64,000 bases of DNA from Pseudomonas sp. UYIF39 (GCF_029963765.1 NZ_JALBYU010000017.1:62001-126000), one strand, 5' to 3'; positions 29,029 through 39,753 are shown, counted from the stretch's first letter. Numbers and translations: made by a program. The notes: generated by a model not told the origin, from the letters alone.

Positions 29029-30594
29029 ATGCGTAACAACCAGCCTATTACACAACGCGAACGGACCTTCCCGGCTCAGCAACGGTTGATTTCCACCACC
29101 GATGCCAAGGGCGTGATCACTTACTGCAACGACGCTTTTGTCGAGATCAGTGGGTATTCTCGCGAGGAACTGATCCGTGCGCCGCATAACCTGGTCCGTC
29201 ACCCTGACGTCCCGGCCGCAGTGTTCGCGCACATGTGGGGCACACTGAAACAAGGCTTGCCATGGATGGGCATTGTCAAGAATCGCTGCAAGGCCGGTGA
29301 TCACTACTGGGTTAACGCCTATGTCACACCGGTTTTCGAAGGCAATCAGGTGGTCGGTTACGAATCGGTGCGGGTCAAACCCACCGCCGAGCAGATCCGC
29401 CGTGCCGAAGCGCTTTACCAACGCATCAACCAGGGCAAGTCGGCCATTCCTTCGTCAGACAAATGGTTGCCGGTGCTGCAGGACTGGCTGCCGTTCATTC
29501 TGGTCAGCCAACTGAGTTTCATGATCGGTGCGTCGCTCAACTCCCAATGGGGTTTTGCGTTGGCCGCCGGCCTGTCGGTGCCATTGGGTCTGTTGGGGTT
29601 GAGCTGGCAACAGCGCGGCCTCAAGCGTCTGCTGCACCTGGCCGGGCAGACCACCTCCGACCCGCTGATCGCGCAGATGTACACCGACAGTCGCGGCGCT
29701 CAAGCCCGTCTGGAGATGTCGATCCTCAGCCAGGAAGCCCGCCTGAAAACCTGCCTGACCCGTCTGCAGGACACCGCCGAGCACCTGAGCGACCAAGCGA
29801 AACAGTCCGACACCCTGGCGCATAACAGCTCCAACGGCCTGGAGCGCCAACGTGTCGAAACCGAACAAGTGGCCACCGCCGTCAATCAGATGGCCGCCAC
29901 CACGCAGGAAGTCGCCAGCCACGTGCAGCGCACCGCCGATGCGACTCAGGAAGCCAATCGCCTGACCGGCCGCGGCCGCGACATCGCCGGGGAAACCCGC
30001 GAAGCCATCCAGCGCCTGTCGGTGGTGGTCGGTGAAACCGGTCTGACCGTGACCCAACTGGCCAAGGACAGCGACGAAATCGGCGGCGTGGTCGATGTGA
30101 TCAAAGGCATCGCCGACCAGACCAACCTGCTGGCGTTGAACGCGGCTATCGAAGCCGCTCGTGCCGGCGAGATGGGTCGTGGCTTTGCGGTAGTCGCCGA
30201 CGAAGTCCGTCAACTGGCGCAACGGACCAGCGAATCCACCGGGCAGATCCATGCGCTGATCGCCAAGCTCCAGCAAACCGCCAGCACTGCGGTGCAAACC
30301 ATGGAGGCTGGTCATCGCCAGGCTGAAGAAGGTGTGGCGCGGGTATTGGAAGCGGACCAGGCACTGGTGGGGATCAGCGAAGCGGTGGCCAACATCACCG
30401 ACATGACCACCCAGATCGCGGCGGCGACCGAAGAGCAAAGCGCTGTCGCTGAAGAGATCAGTCGCAACATCAGCAACATCTCGCACCTGGCGGATCAGAC
30501 TTCGGAACAGGCGCAACACTCGGCGTTGTTGAGTGAAGAACTGACCAAAACCGCGAATACCCAGTATTCGTTGGTGGAGCGGTTTAACCGCTGA
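29029..30594 (+). CDS. aer: Aer-type aerotaxis/energy taxis methyl-accepting chemotaxis protein
   Basis: This protein has about 521 residues. An N-terminal PAS domain ([29 protein letters not shown]) carries the usual Aer features, including [14 protein letters not shown] short hydrophobic pair ([12 protein letters not shown] to [11 protein letters not shown], about residues 150-190) forms the membrane anchor without a large periplasmic part. A long C-terminal signalling domain contains the MCP hairpin tip [20 protein letters not shown]. Aer senses redox or oxygen through FAD on PAS and signals to CheW/CheA. I use the ATG at 29029 instead of the TTG at 29011. The gene is followed by a strong terminator. 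It lies beside the cbb3 oxidase genes, fitting with oxygen-directed behaviour. Confidence 0.88.
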   Translation: MRNNQPITQRERTFPAQQRLISTTDAKGVITYCNDAFVEISGYSREELIRAPHNLVRHPDVPAAVFAHMWGTLKQGLPWMGIVKNRCKAGDHYWVNAYVTPVFEGNQVVGYESVRVKPTAEQIRRAEALYQRINQGKSAIPSSDKWLPVLQDWLPFILVSQLSFMIGASLNSQWGFALAAGLSVPLGLLGLSWQQRGLKRLLHLAGQTTSDPLIAQMYTDSRGAQARLEMSILSQEARLKTCLTRLQDTAEHLSDQAKQSDTLAHNSSNGLERQRVETEQVATAVNQMAATTQEVASHVQRTADATQEANRLTGRGRDIAGETREAIQRLSVVVGETGLTVTQLAKDSDEIGGVVDVIKGIADQTNLLALNAAIEAARAGEMGRGFAVVADEVRQLAQRTSESTGQIHALIAKLQQTASTAVQTMEAGHRQAEEGVARVLEADQALVGISEAVANITDMTTQIAAATEEQSAVAEEISRNISNISHLADQTSEQAQHSALLSEELTKTANTQYSLVERFNR

Positions 30595-30611
30595 TTGCTG
30601 CTGTAAAAAAC

Positions 30612-30645
30612 AAAAACCCGGGAGGCGATACTTCCGGGTTTTTTA
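30612..30645 (+). terminator. Rho-independent terminator of the aer-like gene
   Basis: The stem AACCCGG-GAG / CTT-CCGGGTT with a GCGATA loop is followed by TTTTTTA and lies just after the aer stop codon. Confidence 0.88.
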
Positions 30646-30675
30646 TTCCCAACCTGAAAATGATGGCGCTTGGAG

Positions 30676-30709
30676 GGGCCTCTTCGCGGCCAAGCCCGCG
30701 AAGAGGCCC
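30676..30709. repeat. REP-like palindrome (GGCCTCTTCGCGG family)
   Basis: A perfect 14-base inverted repeat (GGGCCTCTTCGCGG and its complement) with a six-base loop lies between two genes whose 3' ends face each other. The sequence differs from the GTGGGAGCGAGC family seen elsewhere in the window, so it is a second REP family. Confidence 0.75.
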
Positions 30710-30727
30710 TGTCTGGCACCGCAAATC

Positions 30728-31405
30728 TTACTGAAGAAACTCAGCAACCTTCTGCGCCGCAGCCGCCAAATGCTGTTCATGCGTAAACCCGGAAGCCTTC
30801 AACGGCTTCAAGTCATGATCTCCCGCGACCAACCAGAACATCTCGATCCCAGGCGCCAACGTGTAAACCTCAACCGCCTCGCGATTACCCAACGCATCCC
30901 GTTCGCCCTGAACAATTAACGTCCGCGTCTTTAACCCGGCCAAATGCTCAACCCGAGGTTTCTCCGGTTTCCCCACCGCATAAAACGGATACCCGAGACA
31001 AACCAACGCATCGACCTCCAGTTCATCCGCCAAAAGACTGGCCATCCGCCCGCCCATGGACTTGCCGCCAATGGCCAGACGCCCAGCGACATGGCGTCGC
31101 ACCACCGCATACACCTCACGCCAGCACTCCAGCAATTTGGGGGCCGGGTTCGGTGGGCGCTTACCCCCATCAATGCGTCGTTGCGCCATGTAGGGAAACT
31201 CGAAGCGCAGAACATTGACGCCTTGAGCAGCAAGGCGCGCAGCCATGTCGTTCATCCAGCCGCTGTCCATTGGTGCGCCGGCGCCGTGGGCGAGAATCAA
31301 CGTCGTCGAGGCCGGCTCTGAGGCAGCATTCCACAACCATCCATGATCCTGCACACACCGCGCCCATTGATCCCCGTCAATACTGGCCTTGTGCTCTTTG
31401 TCCAT
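30728..31405 (-). CDS. Small alpha/beta-fold hydrolase (COG3571 type)
   Basis: This 225-residue protein has HGAGAPMDSGWM near the N-terminus, the nucleophile elbow GGKSMGGRMAS, an acid in VQGERDALGN, and the catalytic His in VAGDHDLKP. This matches predicted dienelactone-hydrolase-like / KANL3-TEX30-type hydrolases of bacteria. Substrate unknown. The start is the ATG at 31405 (MDKEHKASID); the frame is open further upstream but that part has no family similarity. Its first codons contain the ANR box that serves the divergent ccoN operon. Confidence 0.78.
   Translation of the reverse strand: MDKEHKASIDGDQWARCVQDHGWLWNAASEPASTTLILAHGAGAPMDSGWMNDMAARLAAQGVNVLRFEFPYMAQRRIDGGKRPPNPAPKLLECWREVYAVVRRHVAGRLAIGGKSMGGRMASLLADELEVDALVCLGYPFYAVGKPEKPRVEHLAGLKTRTLIVQGERDALGNREAVEVYTLAPGIEMFWLVAGDHDLKPLKASGFTHEQHLAAAAQKVAEFLQ
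31367..31380 (+). promoter_or_regulatory. ANR/FNR box upstream of the first ccoNOQP operon
   Basis: TTGAT-CCCC-GTCAA is a full match to TTGAY-N4-RTCAA. It lies 135 bases before ccoN and inside codons 9-13 of the divergent hydrolase gene. The window also encodes ANR itself. A TATAAC at 31429-31434 is a possible -10, although its distance from the box is longer than the standard class II spacing. Confidence 0.7.
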
Positions 31406-31514
31406 GCTTGCCTCGCTTTTAGTCTGCCTATAACTCCAGGCGAAGGAGGCGTCTGCCTTGCGGCTTACTCGCAAAGACGGGCCTTCACTTCGGCTGAACC
31501 GTGGATGGGGAACC

Positions 31515-32939
31515 ATGAACACTTCTATCAGTACCGCCTACAACTACAAGGTGGTCCGCCAATTCGCCATTATGACGGTGGTGTGGGGCATCGTCGGCAT
31601 GGGGCTCGGGGTTTTTCTCGCGGCTCAATTGGTCTGGCCTGAACTCAACTTCAATCTGCCGTGGACCAGCTTCGGGCGCCTGCGCCCGCTGCACACCAAC
31701 GCAGTGATCTTCGCCTTCGGCGGTTGCGCCCTGTTCGCCAGTTCGTTCTATTCGGTGCAACGCACCTGCCAGACCCAATTGTTCGCACCGAAAATCGCCG
31801 CGTTCTGCTTCTGGGGCTGGCAAGTCGTGATTCTGCTGGCGGCCATCAGCTTGCCGCTGGGTTACACCAGTTCCAAGGAATACGCCGAGCTGGAATGGCC
31901 GATCGACATCCTGATCACCATCGTCTGGGTCGCCTACGCCATCGTGTTCTTCGGCACGCTGGCCAAGCGCAAGACCAAGCACATCTACGTCGGCAACTGG
32001 TTCTTCGGTGCGTTCATCATCACCGTGGCGATTCTGCACATCGTCAACAACCTTGAACTGCCGGTGAGTTTCACCAAGTCCTACTCGGTGTACGCCGGTG
32101 CGACCGATGCCATGGTTCAGTGGTGGTACGGCCATAACGCCGTAGGCTTTTTCCTCACCGCCGGTTTCCTCGGGATGATGTACTACTTCGTGCCGAAACA
32201 GGCCGAGCGTCCGGTGTATTCCTATCGCTTGTCGATCGTGCACTTCTGGGCGCTGATCACCCTATACATCTGGGCCGGTCCGCACCACTTGCACTACACC
32301 GCCCTGCCGGACTGGGCTCAGTCGCTGGGCATGGTGATGTCGCTGATCCTGCTGGCACCGAGCTGGGGCGGGATGATCAACGGGATGATGACGCTCTCGG
32401 GGGCCTGGCATAAGTTGCGCAGCGACCCGATCCTGCGCTTCCTTGTGGTGTCGCTGGCGTTCTACGGCATGTCGACCTTCGAAGGACCGATGATGGCCAT
32501 CAAAACGGTCAACGCCCTCTCCCACTACACCGACTGGACCATCGGCCACGTGCACGCCGGCGCCCTCGGTTGGGTGGCGATGATCTCCATCGGCGCGCTG
32601 TACCACATGATCCCGAAAATCTTCGGCCGCACGCAGATGCACAGCATCGGCCTGATCAACGCGCACTTCTGGCTCGCGACCATCGGCACCGTGCTGTACA
32701 TCGCTTCGATGTGGGTCAACGGCATCGCTCAGGGCCTCATGTGGCGCGCAGTCAATGACGACGGCACGCTGACCTACTCCTTCGTCGAAACCCTGGTGGC
32801 TAGCCACCCAGGCTTCGTCGTGCGCCTGGTAGGCGGTGCGATCTTCTTCAGCGGCATGTTGCTGATGGCCTACAACACCTGGCGCACCGTGCGGGCCTCA
32901 CAGCCTGCCGAAGCCGCCGCTGCCGCGCAGATCGCCTGA
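31515..32939 (+). CDS. ccoN: cbb3-type cytochrome c oxidase subunit I, first operon
   Basis: This 474-residue heme-copper oxidase catalytic subunit has 12 membrane segments. Visible marks include the heme ligands in [12 protein letters not shown] and [12 protein letters not shown], the copper-site region [13 protein letters not shown], and WAGPHHLHY. It reduces oxygen to water at low oxygen tension and pumps protons. The start ATG at 31515 ([10 protein letters not shown]) has GGGG upstream; the longer open frame is rejected. It is the first gene of ccoN-ccoO-ccoQ-ccoP. The ANR box upstream fits the low-oxygen-induced operon that in P. aeruginosa is called cco2 and also lies upstream of the other copy. 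Confidence 0.93.
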   Translation: MNTSISTAYNYKVVRQFAIMTVVWGIVGMGLGVFLAAQLVWPELNFNLPWTSFGRLRPLHTNAVIFAFGGCALFASSFYSVQRTCQTQLFAPKIAAFCFWGWQVVILLAAISLPLGYTSSKEYAELEWPIDILITIVWVAYAIVFFGTLAKRKTKHIYVGNWFFGAFIITVAILHIVNNLELPVSFTKSYSVYAGATDAMVQWWYGHNAVGFFLTAGFLGMMYYFVPKQAERPVYSYRLSIVHFWALITLYIWAGPHHLHYTALPDWAQSLGMVMSLILLAPSWGGMINGMMTLSGAWHKLRSDPILRFLVVSLAFYGMSTFEGPMMAIKTVNALSHYTDWTIGHVHAGALGWVAMISIGALYHMIPKIFGRTQMHSIGLINAHFWLATIGTVLYIASMWVNGIAQGLMWRAVNDDGTLTYSFVETLVASHPGFVVRLVGGAIFFSGMLLMAYNTWRTVRASQPAEAAAAAQIA

Positions 32940-32949
32940 GGAGGCCGCC

Positions 32950-33558
32950 ATGAAACACGAAACAATCGAGAAAAACGTCGGCCTGCTGATGTTGCTGATG
33001 GTGTTGGCCGTGAGCATCGGCGGTCTGACCCAGATCGTCCCGCTGTTCTTCCGGGACGTGACCAATAAACCGGTGGAAGGCATGAAGCCCTACACCGCGC
33101 TGCAACTGGAAGGTCGCGACATCTACATCCGCGAAGGCTGTGTCGGTTGCCATTCGCAGATGATCCGGCCGTTCCGCGCCGAGACCGAACGCTACGGCCA
33201 CTACTCGGTGGCCGGTGAAAGCGTCTGGGATCACCCGTTCCTGTGGGGCTCGAAACGTACCGGCCCGGACCTGGCCCGGGTCGGCGGTCGCTACTCCGAA
33301 GACTGGCACCGCGCGCACTTGTACAACCCGCGCAACGTGGTGCCGGAATCGAAGATGCCCGGCTATCCGTGGCTCGTGGCCAATCAACTCGACAGCAGCC
33401 ACACCGAAGGCAAGATCAAGGCAATGCGCACCCTTGGCGTGCCGTACACCGACGAGGACATCGCCGGCTCGGTCGCTTCGCTCAAGGGCAAGACCGAAAT
33501 GGACGCCCTGGTCGCTTACCTGCAAGTGCTCGGCACATCCATCAAGAGCAAGAGGTGA
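32950..33558 (+). CDS. ccoO: cbb3 oxidase mono-heme subunit, first operon
   Basis: This 202-residue membrane-anchored cytochrome c has an N-terminal anchor ([16 protein letters not shown]) and one heme site GCVGCHSQ, with a methionine ligand in SKMPGYPWL. It passes electrons from CcoP to CcoN. GAGGAGG sits before the start codon, ten bases after the ccoN stop. It is nearly identical in layout to the ccoO of the second operon at 36644. Confidence 0.93.
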   Translation: MKHETIEKNVGLLMLLMVLAVSIGGLTQIVPLFFRDVTNKPVEGMKPYTALQLEGRDIYIREGCVGCHSQMIRPFRAETERYGHYSVAGESVWDHPFLWGSKRTGPDLARVGGRYSEDWHRAHLYNPRNVVPESKMPGYPWLVANQLDSSHTEGKIKAMRTLGVPYTDEDIAGSVASLKGKTEMDALVAYLQVLGTSIKSKR

Positions 33559-33561
33559 GCC

Positions 33562-33768
33562 ATGGTCTTTGACATAAGCAGTGGAATGATCCGCGGCCTG
33601 GGCACGGTCGTGGTGTTCGTGGCCTTCGTCGGCCTGACGCTGTGGGTGTTCAACGGCAAGCGCAGTTCGGAATTCGCCGAAGCGCGCCTGCTGCCGTTCG
33701 CCGATGAGCCACAAGTCGATATCGCCAACACCCAAGAACCTGCAACAACAAGGAGTACCCGGCCATGA
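33562..33768 (+). CDS. ccoQ: cbb3 oxidase small subunit CcoQ, first operon
   Basis: This 68-residue protein has one membrane segment ([19 protein letters not shown]) followed by KRSSEF and LLPFADE, the conserved CcoQ/FixQ tail. It stabilises the oxidase complex. It lies between ccoO and ccoP, and its end overlaps ccoP by four bases. Confidence 0.88.
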   Translation: MVFDISSGMIRGLGTVVVFVAFVGLTLWVFNGKRSSEFAEARLLPFADEPQVDIANTQEPATTRSTRP

Positions 33769-34718
33769 CCACCTTCTGGAGTACGTGGATCTGCGTACTG
33801 ACCATCGGCAGCCTGATCGGCCTGACCTGGCTGCTGATCGGCACCCGCAAGGGCGAAACCAAGGGCAGCGTCGACCAGACCATGGGCCACAGCTTCGACG
33901 GCATCGAGGAGTACGACAATCCGCTGCCGCAGTGGTGGTTCATGCTGTTCGCCGGCACGCTGGTGTTTGCCGTGGGTTACCTAATCCTTTATCCCGGCCT
34001 GGGCAACTGGAAAGGCATCCTGCCGGGCTACGAGGACGGCTGGACCGGCGTCCACGAGTGGGAAAAGGAGATGAACAAGGCCGATGCGAAGTTCGGGCCG
34101 ATCTTCGCCAAATTCGCGGCGATGCCCGTGGAAGAAGTGGCCACAGACCCGCTAGCGTTGAAAATGGGCGGACGTCTGTTCGCCTCCAACTGCGCGGTCT
34201 GCCACGGCTCGGATGCCAAGGGCGCCTTTGGTTTCCCGAACCTGGCGGACACCAGCTGGCGCTGGGGCGGCAACGCCGACACCATCAAAACCACGATCAT
34301 GGGTGGTCGCATGGCGACGATGCCGGCCTGGGGTGAAATCCTTGGTGATGCCGGCGTGAAGAATGTCGCGGCGTATGTGCGCCATGACCTGGCCGGCCTG
34401 CCGTTGCCCGCCGACAACGGTGCCGACCTGCATGCCGGACAGCAACTGTTCAGCACCACCTGCGTAGCCTGTCATGGGGCAAACGGCCAGGGCACTGAAG
34501 CCATGGGCGCGCCGAATCTGACGCAACCGGCCGGCTTTATTTACGGTACAAGCCTGGCGCAACTGCAACAGACCATTCGTCATGGTCGCCAGGGGCATAT
34601 GCCGGCGCAGAACGAACTGCTCGGCAACGACAAGGTGCAATTGCTGGCCGCTTACGTTTACAGCTTGTCTCACGGGCTGAATACCGAGCGTTTGCAGGCT
34701 GAAGGCAAACACGAATAA
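33765..34718 (+). CDS. ccoP: cbb3 oxidase di-heme subunit CcoP, first operon
   Basis: This 317-residue di-heme cytochrome c has an N-terminal membrane part with [14 protein letters not shown], a conserved block of the FixP N-domain, and two heme sites: CAVCHGSD near residue 143 and CVACHGAN near residue 231. It takes electrons from soluble c-type cytochromes or the bc1 complex. It is the last gene of the first operon, followed by 483 non-coding bases and no evident terminator hairpin. Confidence 0.93.
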   Translation: MTTFWSTWICVLTIGSLIGLTWLLIGTRKGETKGSVDQTMGHSFDGIEEYDNPLPQWWFMLFAGTLVFAVGYLILYPGLGNWKGILPGYEDGWTGVHEWEKEMNKADAKFGPIFAKFAAMPVEEVATDPLALKMGGRLFASNCAVCHGSDAKGAFGFPNLADTSWRWGGNADTIKTTIMGGRMATMPAWGEILGDAGVKNVAAYVRHDLAGLPLPADNGADLHAGQQLFSTTCVACHGANGQGTEAMGAPNLTQPAGFIYGTSLAQLQQTIRHGRQGHMPAQNELLGNDKVQLLAAYVYSLSHGLNTERLQAEGKHE

Positions 34719-35201
34719 ATCTCGACCGCTCTGCTGCTGCATTCTCCCGGATGCGGCAGTTCCCTGCTTCTTTGCGACCAAGTGTCGCACCCCTCCGTTA
34801 GTCCTCCTTTCGGTTCCCCAGTTTCGGGTCTAAGCTTCCTCCGATGCGGACTGGCATGAGCCGGTTCCAGGTCGACCCAACCCGATGTGTTCGACGAATC
34901 TGCTCGATGACAAGCCGCAAAGGCTGGTAGATACCGGCTGTCGTGCCAATTGCCATCTGTCACCCGATCGTTGTGTTTGAACACACCCCGTTACATCCGA
35001 CCTGACCCCCTCACCATTTTCGTCTGCTGCGACATTTTGCCCTTGGGCAATTTTGTCCTTACGCGGCGCATGGAAAGGCCGCAGAATCAGCTTTTGAAAG
35101 CATTGACCCAGGTCATGGCGCGTTGCAATGACCCCCCGCTTTCTCCATACTTGCGACCGATTTTTACTCCTAATAAAACACCCAAACCGTGGAACCTTAG
35201 A
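34719..35201. other. Intergenic region between the two ccoNOQP operons
   Basis: This 483-base non-coding region has the promoter of the second operon. A partial ANR-like match (TTGAC-CCAG-GTCAT, 35103-35116) has the last arm base wrong, which fits a weak or absent ANR response. No other gene or RNA seen. Confidence 0.5.
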
Positions 35202-36644
35202 ATGAGCACAGCAATCAGTCCGACTGCTTATAACTATAAGGTAGTCCGCCAGTTCGCCATCATGACGGTGGTCTGGGGGATCCTTGGCATGGGGCTTGGT
35301 GTCTTCATCGCCTCACAGCTTGTATGGCCGGAATTGAACCTCGGTCTGCCGTGGACGACTTTTGGACGCTTACGCCCGTTGCACACCAACCTGGTGATTT
35401 TCGCCTTCGGTGGTTGTGCACTGTTTGCCACTTCTTATTACGTCGTGCAGCGAACCTGCCAAACGCGACTGATTTCCGACAGCCTCGCCGCCTTCACCTT
35501 CTGGGGTTGGCAAGCGGTGATCGTCGGCGCGATCGTGACCTTGCCGCTGGGTTACACCACCACCAAGGAATACGCGGAACTGGAATGGCCCCTGGCTATT
35601 CTGCTGGCCATTGTCTGGGTTACTTACGGTCTGGTGTTCTTCGGCACCATTACCAAGCGTAAAACCAAGCACATCTATGTGGGTAACTGGTTCTACGGTG
35701 CCTTCATCGTTGTGACGGCGATGCTGCACATCGTCAACCACGCCTCCCTGCCGGTCAGCTTCTTCAAGTCCTATTCGGCCTACGCCGGTGCGACGGACGC
35801 GATGATCCAGTGGTGGTACGGCCACAACGCGGTGGGTTTCTTCCTGACCACCGGCTTCCTGGGGATGATGTACTACTTCGTTCCGAAGCAGGCCGAGCGT
35901 CCGATCTACTCCTATCGTCTGTCGATCGTGCACTTCTGGGCGCTGATCACCCTGTACATCTGGGCCGGTCCGCACCACCTGCACTACACCGCGCTGCCGG
36001 ACTGGGCTCAGTCGCTGGGCATGGCGATGTCGATCATCCTGCTGGCACCAAGCTGGGGCGGCATGATCAACGGCATGATGACCCTGTCGGGCGCCTGGCA
36101 TAAGCTGCGCACCGACCCGATCCTGCGCTTCCTCGTTGTGTCGCTGGCCTTCTACGGCATGTCGACCTTCGAAGGCCCGATGATGGCCATCAAGACCGTC
36201 AACTCGCTGTCTCACTACACAGACTGGACCATCGGCCACGTACACGCCGGTGCCTTGGGCTGGGTAGCGATGATCTCGATCGGCGCCATCTACCACATGA
36301 TCCCGAAACTGTTCGGTCGTGCGCAGATGCACAGCATCGGCCTGATCAACACGCACTTCTGGCTCGCGACCATCGGTACCGTTCTGTACATCGCTTCGAT
36401 GTGGGTCAACGGCATCACTCAGGGTCTGATGTGGCGTGCAATCAACGACGACGGCACCCTCACCTACTCGTTCGTCGAAGCATTGCAAGCCAGCCATCCT
36501 GGTTTCATCGTTCGCGCCCTGGGCGGTGCGTTCTTCGCCAGCGGCATGCTGTTCATGGCCTACAACGTATGGCGTACCGTACGTGCCTCGAACCCGGCTG
36601 AAGCCAAAGCTGCTGAACAGATTGCTGTAGTTGGAGCTCACTGA
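35202..36644 (+). CDS. ccoN: cbb3-type cytochrome c oxidase subunit I, second operon
   Basis: This 480-residue catalytic subunit is a close paralogue of the first ccoN, with the same heme and copper ligand motifs ([31 protein letters not shown]). Differences are concentrated at the N-terminus and in the loop after the second helix. The start at 35202 ([10 protein letters not shown]) is chosen; the much longer open frame upstream is not part of CcoN. This copy lies directly before the assembly genes, as the constitutive cco1 of P. aeruginosa does, and has no full ANR box. Confidence 0.93.
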   Translation: MSTAISPTAYNYKVVRQFAIMTVVWGILGMGLGVFIASQLVWPELNLGLPWTTFGRLRPLHTNLVIFAFGGCALFATSYYVVQRTCQTRLISDSLAAFTFWGWQAVIVGAIVTLPLGYTTTKEYAELEWPLAILLAIVWVTYGLVFFGTITKRKTKHIYVGNWFYGAFIVVTAMLHIVNHASLPVSFFKSYSAYAGATDAMIQWWYGHNAVGFFLTTGFLGMMYYFVPKQAERPIYSYRLSIVHFWALITLYIWAGPHHLHYTALPDWAQSLGMAMSIILLAPSWGGMINGMMTLSGAWHKLRTDPILRFLVVSLAFYGMSTFEGPMMAIKTVNSLSHYTDWTIGHVHAGALGWVAMISIGAIYHMIPKLFGRAQMHSIGLINTHFWLATIGTVLYIASMWVNGITQGLMWRAINDDGTLTYSFVEALQASHPGFIVRALGGAFFASGMLFMAYNVWRTVRASNPAEAKAAEQIAVVGAH

Positions 36645-37252
36645 TGAAGCATGAAGCAGTCGAGAAGAACATTGGCCTGCTGGCCTTCTTCATGGTTATC
36701 GCCGTCAGCATCGGCGGCCTGACCCAGATCGTTCCGCTGTTTTTCCAGGACGTCACCAACAAGCCGGTCGAAGGCATGAAGCCTCGCACCGCCCTTGAAC
36801 TGGAAGGCCGCGACATCTACATCGCCAACGGTTGTGTCGGCTGCCACTCGCAGATGATCCGCCCGTTCCGCGCCGAAACCGAACGTTACGGCCACTACTC
36901 GGTCGCTGGTGAAAGCGTCTGGGACCACCCGTTCCTGTGGGGTTCCAAGCGTACCGGTCCGGACCTGGCCCGTGTTGGCGGTCGTTACTCCGATGACTGG
37001 CAGCGTGCGCATTTGTACAACCCGCGCAACGTTGTGCCTGAGTCGAAAATGCCGGCGTACCCGTTCCTCGTGGAAAACAAGCTCGACGGCAAAGACACCG
37101 CCAAGAAAATGGAAGTCTTGCGCACGCTCGGCGTCCCTTACACCGACGAAGACATCGCCGGCGCCAAGGATGCTGTGAAGGGCAAAACCGAAATGGACGC
37201 GCTGGTGGCCTATCTGCAAGGCCTGGGCACCATCATCAAAAGCAAACGGTGA
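36644..37252 (+). CDS. ccoO: cbb3 oxidase mono-heme subunit, second operon
   Basis: This 202-residue protein has an N-terminal anchor ([15 protein letters not shown]), a single heme site GCVGCHSQ and the distal ligand region SKMPAYPFL. It overlaps the ccoN stop by one base (TGATG). It is highly similar to the ccoO of the first operon. Confidence 0.93.
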   Translation: MKHEAVEKNIGLLAFFMVIAVSIGGLTQIVPLFFQDVTNKPVEGMKPRTALELEGRDIYIANGCVGCHSQMIRPFRAETERYGHYSVAGESVWDHPFLWGSKRTGPDLARVGGRYSDDWQRAHLYNPRNVVPESKMPAYPFLVENKLDGKDTAKKMEVLRTLGVPYTDEDIAGAKDAVKGKTEMDALVAYLQGLGTIIKSKR

Positions 37253-37257
37253 TTTAG

Positions 37258-37443
37258 ATGGATATCGGGATGATTCGTGGCCTGGGCACCGTTGTTGTGA
37301 TGGTGGCCTTCATCGGTCTGGCGTTGTGGGTATTCAGCCCCAAGCGCAAGTCGGAGTTTGAAGACGCGACCTTGCTGCCTTTCGCGGATGATCCCGAAGC
37401 CATCAAGCACGTCGAGCAAGCTTCTAGGAGTAACAAAGAATGA
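37258..37443 (+). CDS. ccoQ: cbb3 oxidase small subunit CcoQ, second operon
   Basis: This 61-residue protein has one membrane segment ([19 protein letters not shown]) then [17 protein letters not shown]. It overlaps ccoP by four bases. It is shorter at the N-terminus than the copy at 33562. Confidence 0.88.
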   Translation: MDIGMIRGLGTVVVMVAFIGLALWVFSPKRKSEFEDATLLPFADDPEAIKHVEQASRSNKE

Positions 37444-38423
37444 CTACGTTCTGGAGTCTGTACGTCACAGTCCTCAGTCTCGGCACGATCTTCGCCCTGA
37501 CCTGGCTGCTGCTGTCCACCCGCAAGGGCCAGCGCAGCGAAGCCACCGAAGAAACGGTTGGCCACTCCTTCGACGGGATCGAGGAGTACGACAACCCACT
37601 GCCTAAATGGTGGTTCATGCTGTTTGTGGGCACCATCATCTTCGCCCTGGGCTACCTGGTGCTGTACCCGGGCCTGGGCAACTGGAAAGGCCTGTTGCCG
37701 GGTTATAACTACCTGGACAACGAGAAGCAGACGGCGTTCGCCAACGGCCAGACCGGCTGGACCGGCGTTCACGAGTGGGAAAAGGAAATGGCCAAGTCGG
37801 ACGCCAAGTTCGGTCCGATCTTCGCCAAGTTCGCTTCCATGCCAATCGAAGAAGTCGCCAAGGACCCGCAAGCCTTGAAGATGGGTGGCCGTCTGTTCGC
37901 CTCCAACTGCTCGGTCTGCCACGGTTCCGATGCCAAGGGGGCTTATGGCTTCCCTAACCTGACCGACGCCGACTGGCGCTGGGGCGGCGAAGCACAAACC
38001 ATCAAGACCACCATCATGGGTGGCCGTCACGCGGTCATGCCGGCGTGGGCAGAAGTGATCGGCGAGCAAGGCGTTGCGAACGTTGCCGCGTTCGTACTGA
38101 CCAACCTCGATGGCCGCAAACTGCCGGAAGGCACCAAGGCTGACCCGGTAGCCGGCCAGAAGCTGTTCGCCGCCAACTGCGCGGTGTGCCACGGTCCGGA
38201 AGGCAAAGGCACGCCAGCGATGGGCGCGCCTAACCTGACTCACCCGGCCGCGTTCATCTACGGTTCGAGCTTCGCTCAACTGCAGCAGACCATCCGTTAC
38301 GGCCGTCAGGGCCAGATGCCTGCGCAAGAACAACTGCAAGGCAACGACAAGGTTCACCTGCTGGCCGCTTACGTCTACAGCCTGTCTCACGGTGAGAAAG
38401 CACCGGTAGCGGATGCCCAGTAA
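37440..38423 (+). CDS. ccoP: cbb3 oxidase di-heme subunit CcoP, second operon
   Basis: This 327-residue di-heme cytochrome c has heme sites CSVCHGSD and CAVCHGPE and the conserved [14 protein letters not shown]. It has a ten-residue insertion relative to the first copy after LPGYNYLDN. Fragments of this gene's 3' half reappear at 39571-39690 in a chimeric remnant. A terminator follows. Confidence 0.93.
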   Translation: MTTFWSLYVTVLSLGTIFALTWLLLSTRKGQRSEATEETVGHSFDGIEEYDNPLPKWWFMLFVGTIIFALGYLVLYPGLGNWKGLLPGYNYLDNEKQTAFANGQTGWTGVHEWEKEMAKSDAKFGPIFAKFASMPIEEVAKDPQALKMGGRLFASNCSVCHGSDAKGAYGFPNLTDADWRWGGEAQTIKTTIMGGRHAVMPAWAEVIGEQGVANVAAFVLTNLDGRKLPEGTKADPVAGQKLFAANCAVCHGPEGKGTPAMGAPNLTHPAAFIYGSSFAQLQQTIRYGRQGQMPAQEQLQGNDKVHLLAAYVYSLSHGEKAPVADAQ

Positions 38424-38445
38424 GGCAAACGCTTGAAGCAACAAG

Positions 38446-38480
38446 AAGGCCCCACCAGTGATCTGGCGGGGCCTTTTTTT
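38446..38480 (+). terminator. Rho-independent terminator of the second cco operon
   Basis: The stem AAGGCCCCACCAG / CTGGCGGGGCCTT (one A:C mismatch) with a TGAT loop is followed by TTTTTTT. A degraded copy of the same structure (ACCCTGCCAATAACACTGGCGGGGCCG) sits near 39702-39729, after the chimeric remnant. Confidence 0.9.
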
Positions 38481-39257
38481 ATGGACGGTTAGCGAAGATT
38501 GATTTCACCGGGATCGTATCGATCAGCGTCTGGTTCTGCCATTGATTGTTCTTCGCCAGATAGATCTGCAATTGCTTGCGATCCTCGGTAAAGCTGGTGA
38601 TCAGGTAGGTTTGCTGAGAGGTACTGCCGCTCACATACATCGGCACGCCTTCCAGCCAATAGGAATCACCTCCGTCTTTGTGCAAATGACCGGCGAATAT
38701 TGCTGTCACTTGATACTTGCTGATCATTGCGCGGAAGCGCCTTTGTTGCTCATCGCTCCCCTTCATGTTGAACGGCTTATGCATATTAATGATGATGGCG
38801 TAACCCTGGGCCCTGGCCACCTTGAGATCGGTCTCAAGCCAGTCCAAAGCGCTGGTGATGTCGAACGTTGTCGGGTTCAACCCGTGAGAAATTTTTGTCG
38901 TGTACGTGGGTTCGTTATTGAGCTGCACCATGTGAACTTCACCGATATTCTTTGAATATGCGAGGCTGCCCGAATAGTGCTTATTAAGGAACCAGCCAGT
39001 AACTTTCAAATCAAAGTTATCCACCTTGCCCGCATGATGCTCGTTAAACTCAACTATACTGCCCGCCGCACAATTATTACTAAAGCAATCATCCAAGTTA
39101 TTTTCATAATCGTGATTGCCCAGGCCGTACAGATATTTAGCCCGTGCCATACAGGGTACTCCTCGACATATGGTGTTTGCATCCGATACGCAATACCCGC
39201 AACCGAAGGCAACAAACACACGCCCAGCAAAAACCTTACAACTTTATTAGAAACCAT
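38479..39257 (-). pseudogene. Calcineurin-like metallophosphoesterase, damaged copy 1
   Basis: The 3' two thirds of a metallophosphoesterase gene are readable: YLYGLGNHDYENN (GNHD motif), NMHKPFNMKG, and FAGHLHKDGG. Upstream, a likely signal peptide (MVSNKVVRFLLGVCLLPSVAG, starting at 39257) is in another frame, and the first metal-binding part is missing. A short piece of the missing N-terminus (MVFASDTQYP) is present but on the opposite strand, at 39170-39199. The gene therefore suffered a deletion and a small inversion. The product, if any, would lack an export signal and the first metal ligands. A second damaged paralogue is at 39754-40343. Confidence 0.75.
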
Positions 39258-39480
39258 AGCATTAAAAGTCCACTTAAATTAGACATATCCAAGCGATATC
39301 AATATCGCGGAACAACAACATATTTGAAAAAACAAAAAACTTCAAAGATGCACTTAAATCAGATTAAATAATCATATTTCAACCCTACAAAAAAAGCCGA
39401 AACAACTTCACCATCAGTTAACTCGGACTTATTAAATATTGCATCGCAGCCAACTACGCACACGAAGGTTGAAATCCTGT

Positions 39481-39735
39481 GCGCCCAAGAGCACCAACAA
39501 GTTTCTGCGCAAATTCAGCAAACACACGATTTGGCTGTTGAACGCCTTCGTGACCTTCGTGGGTTACTTCCAACTGCGCGGTATGCCACGGTCCGGAAGG
39601 CAAAGGCACGCCAGCGCCGCTTACGTCTACAGCCTCTCTCACGGTGAGAAAGCGCCGGTAACGGATGCCCAGTAGGCAAACGCTTGACTGCAACACCTAA
39701 CGACCCTGCCAATAACACTGGCGGGGCCGTTTTCA
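39481..39735 (+). pseudogene. Chimeric remnant of ccoG and ccoP with decayed terminator
   Basis: Bases 39481-39569 resemble the ccoG segment at 41277-41374 (CCAACAAGTTTCTGCGCAAA region, with nine bases deleted). Bases 39571-39616 match ccoP at 38175-38220, covering the second heme site. Bases 39617-39687 match the 3' end of ccoP and its stop (38364-38435). A decayed copy of the ccoP terminator follows. The joined frame reads NKFLRKFSKHTIWLL, then VGYFQLRGMPRSG, then [19 protein letters not shown]. It looks like scrap left by duplication and deletion between the two metallophosphoesterase copies, not a gene. Confidence 0.8.
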
Positions 39736-39753
39736 TTTCACGATCGGTTCGAC

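Noticed and set aside
35103-35116. ANR-like site before the second ccoN (TTGAC-CCAG-GTCAT)
   Set aside because: The last arm base is wrong and the copy next to ccoG is expected to be constitutive; kept only as a note in the intergenic entry.
39439-39675. 78-codon open frame as a gene
   Set aside because: It is made of joined ccoG and ccoP pieces and is explained as a remnant.
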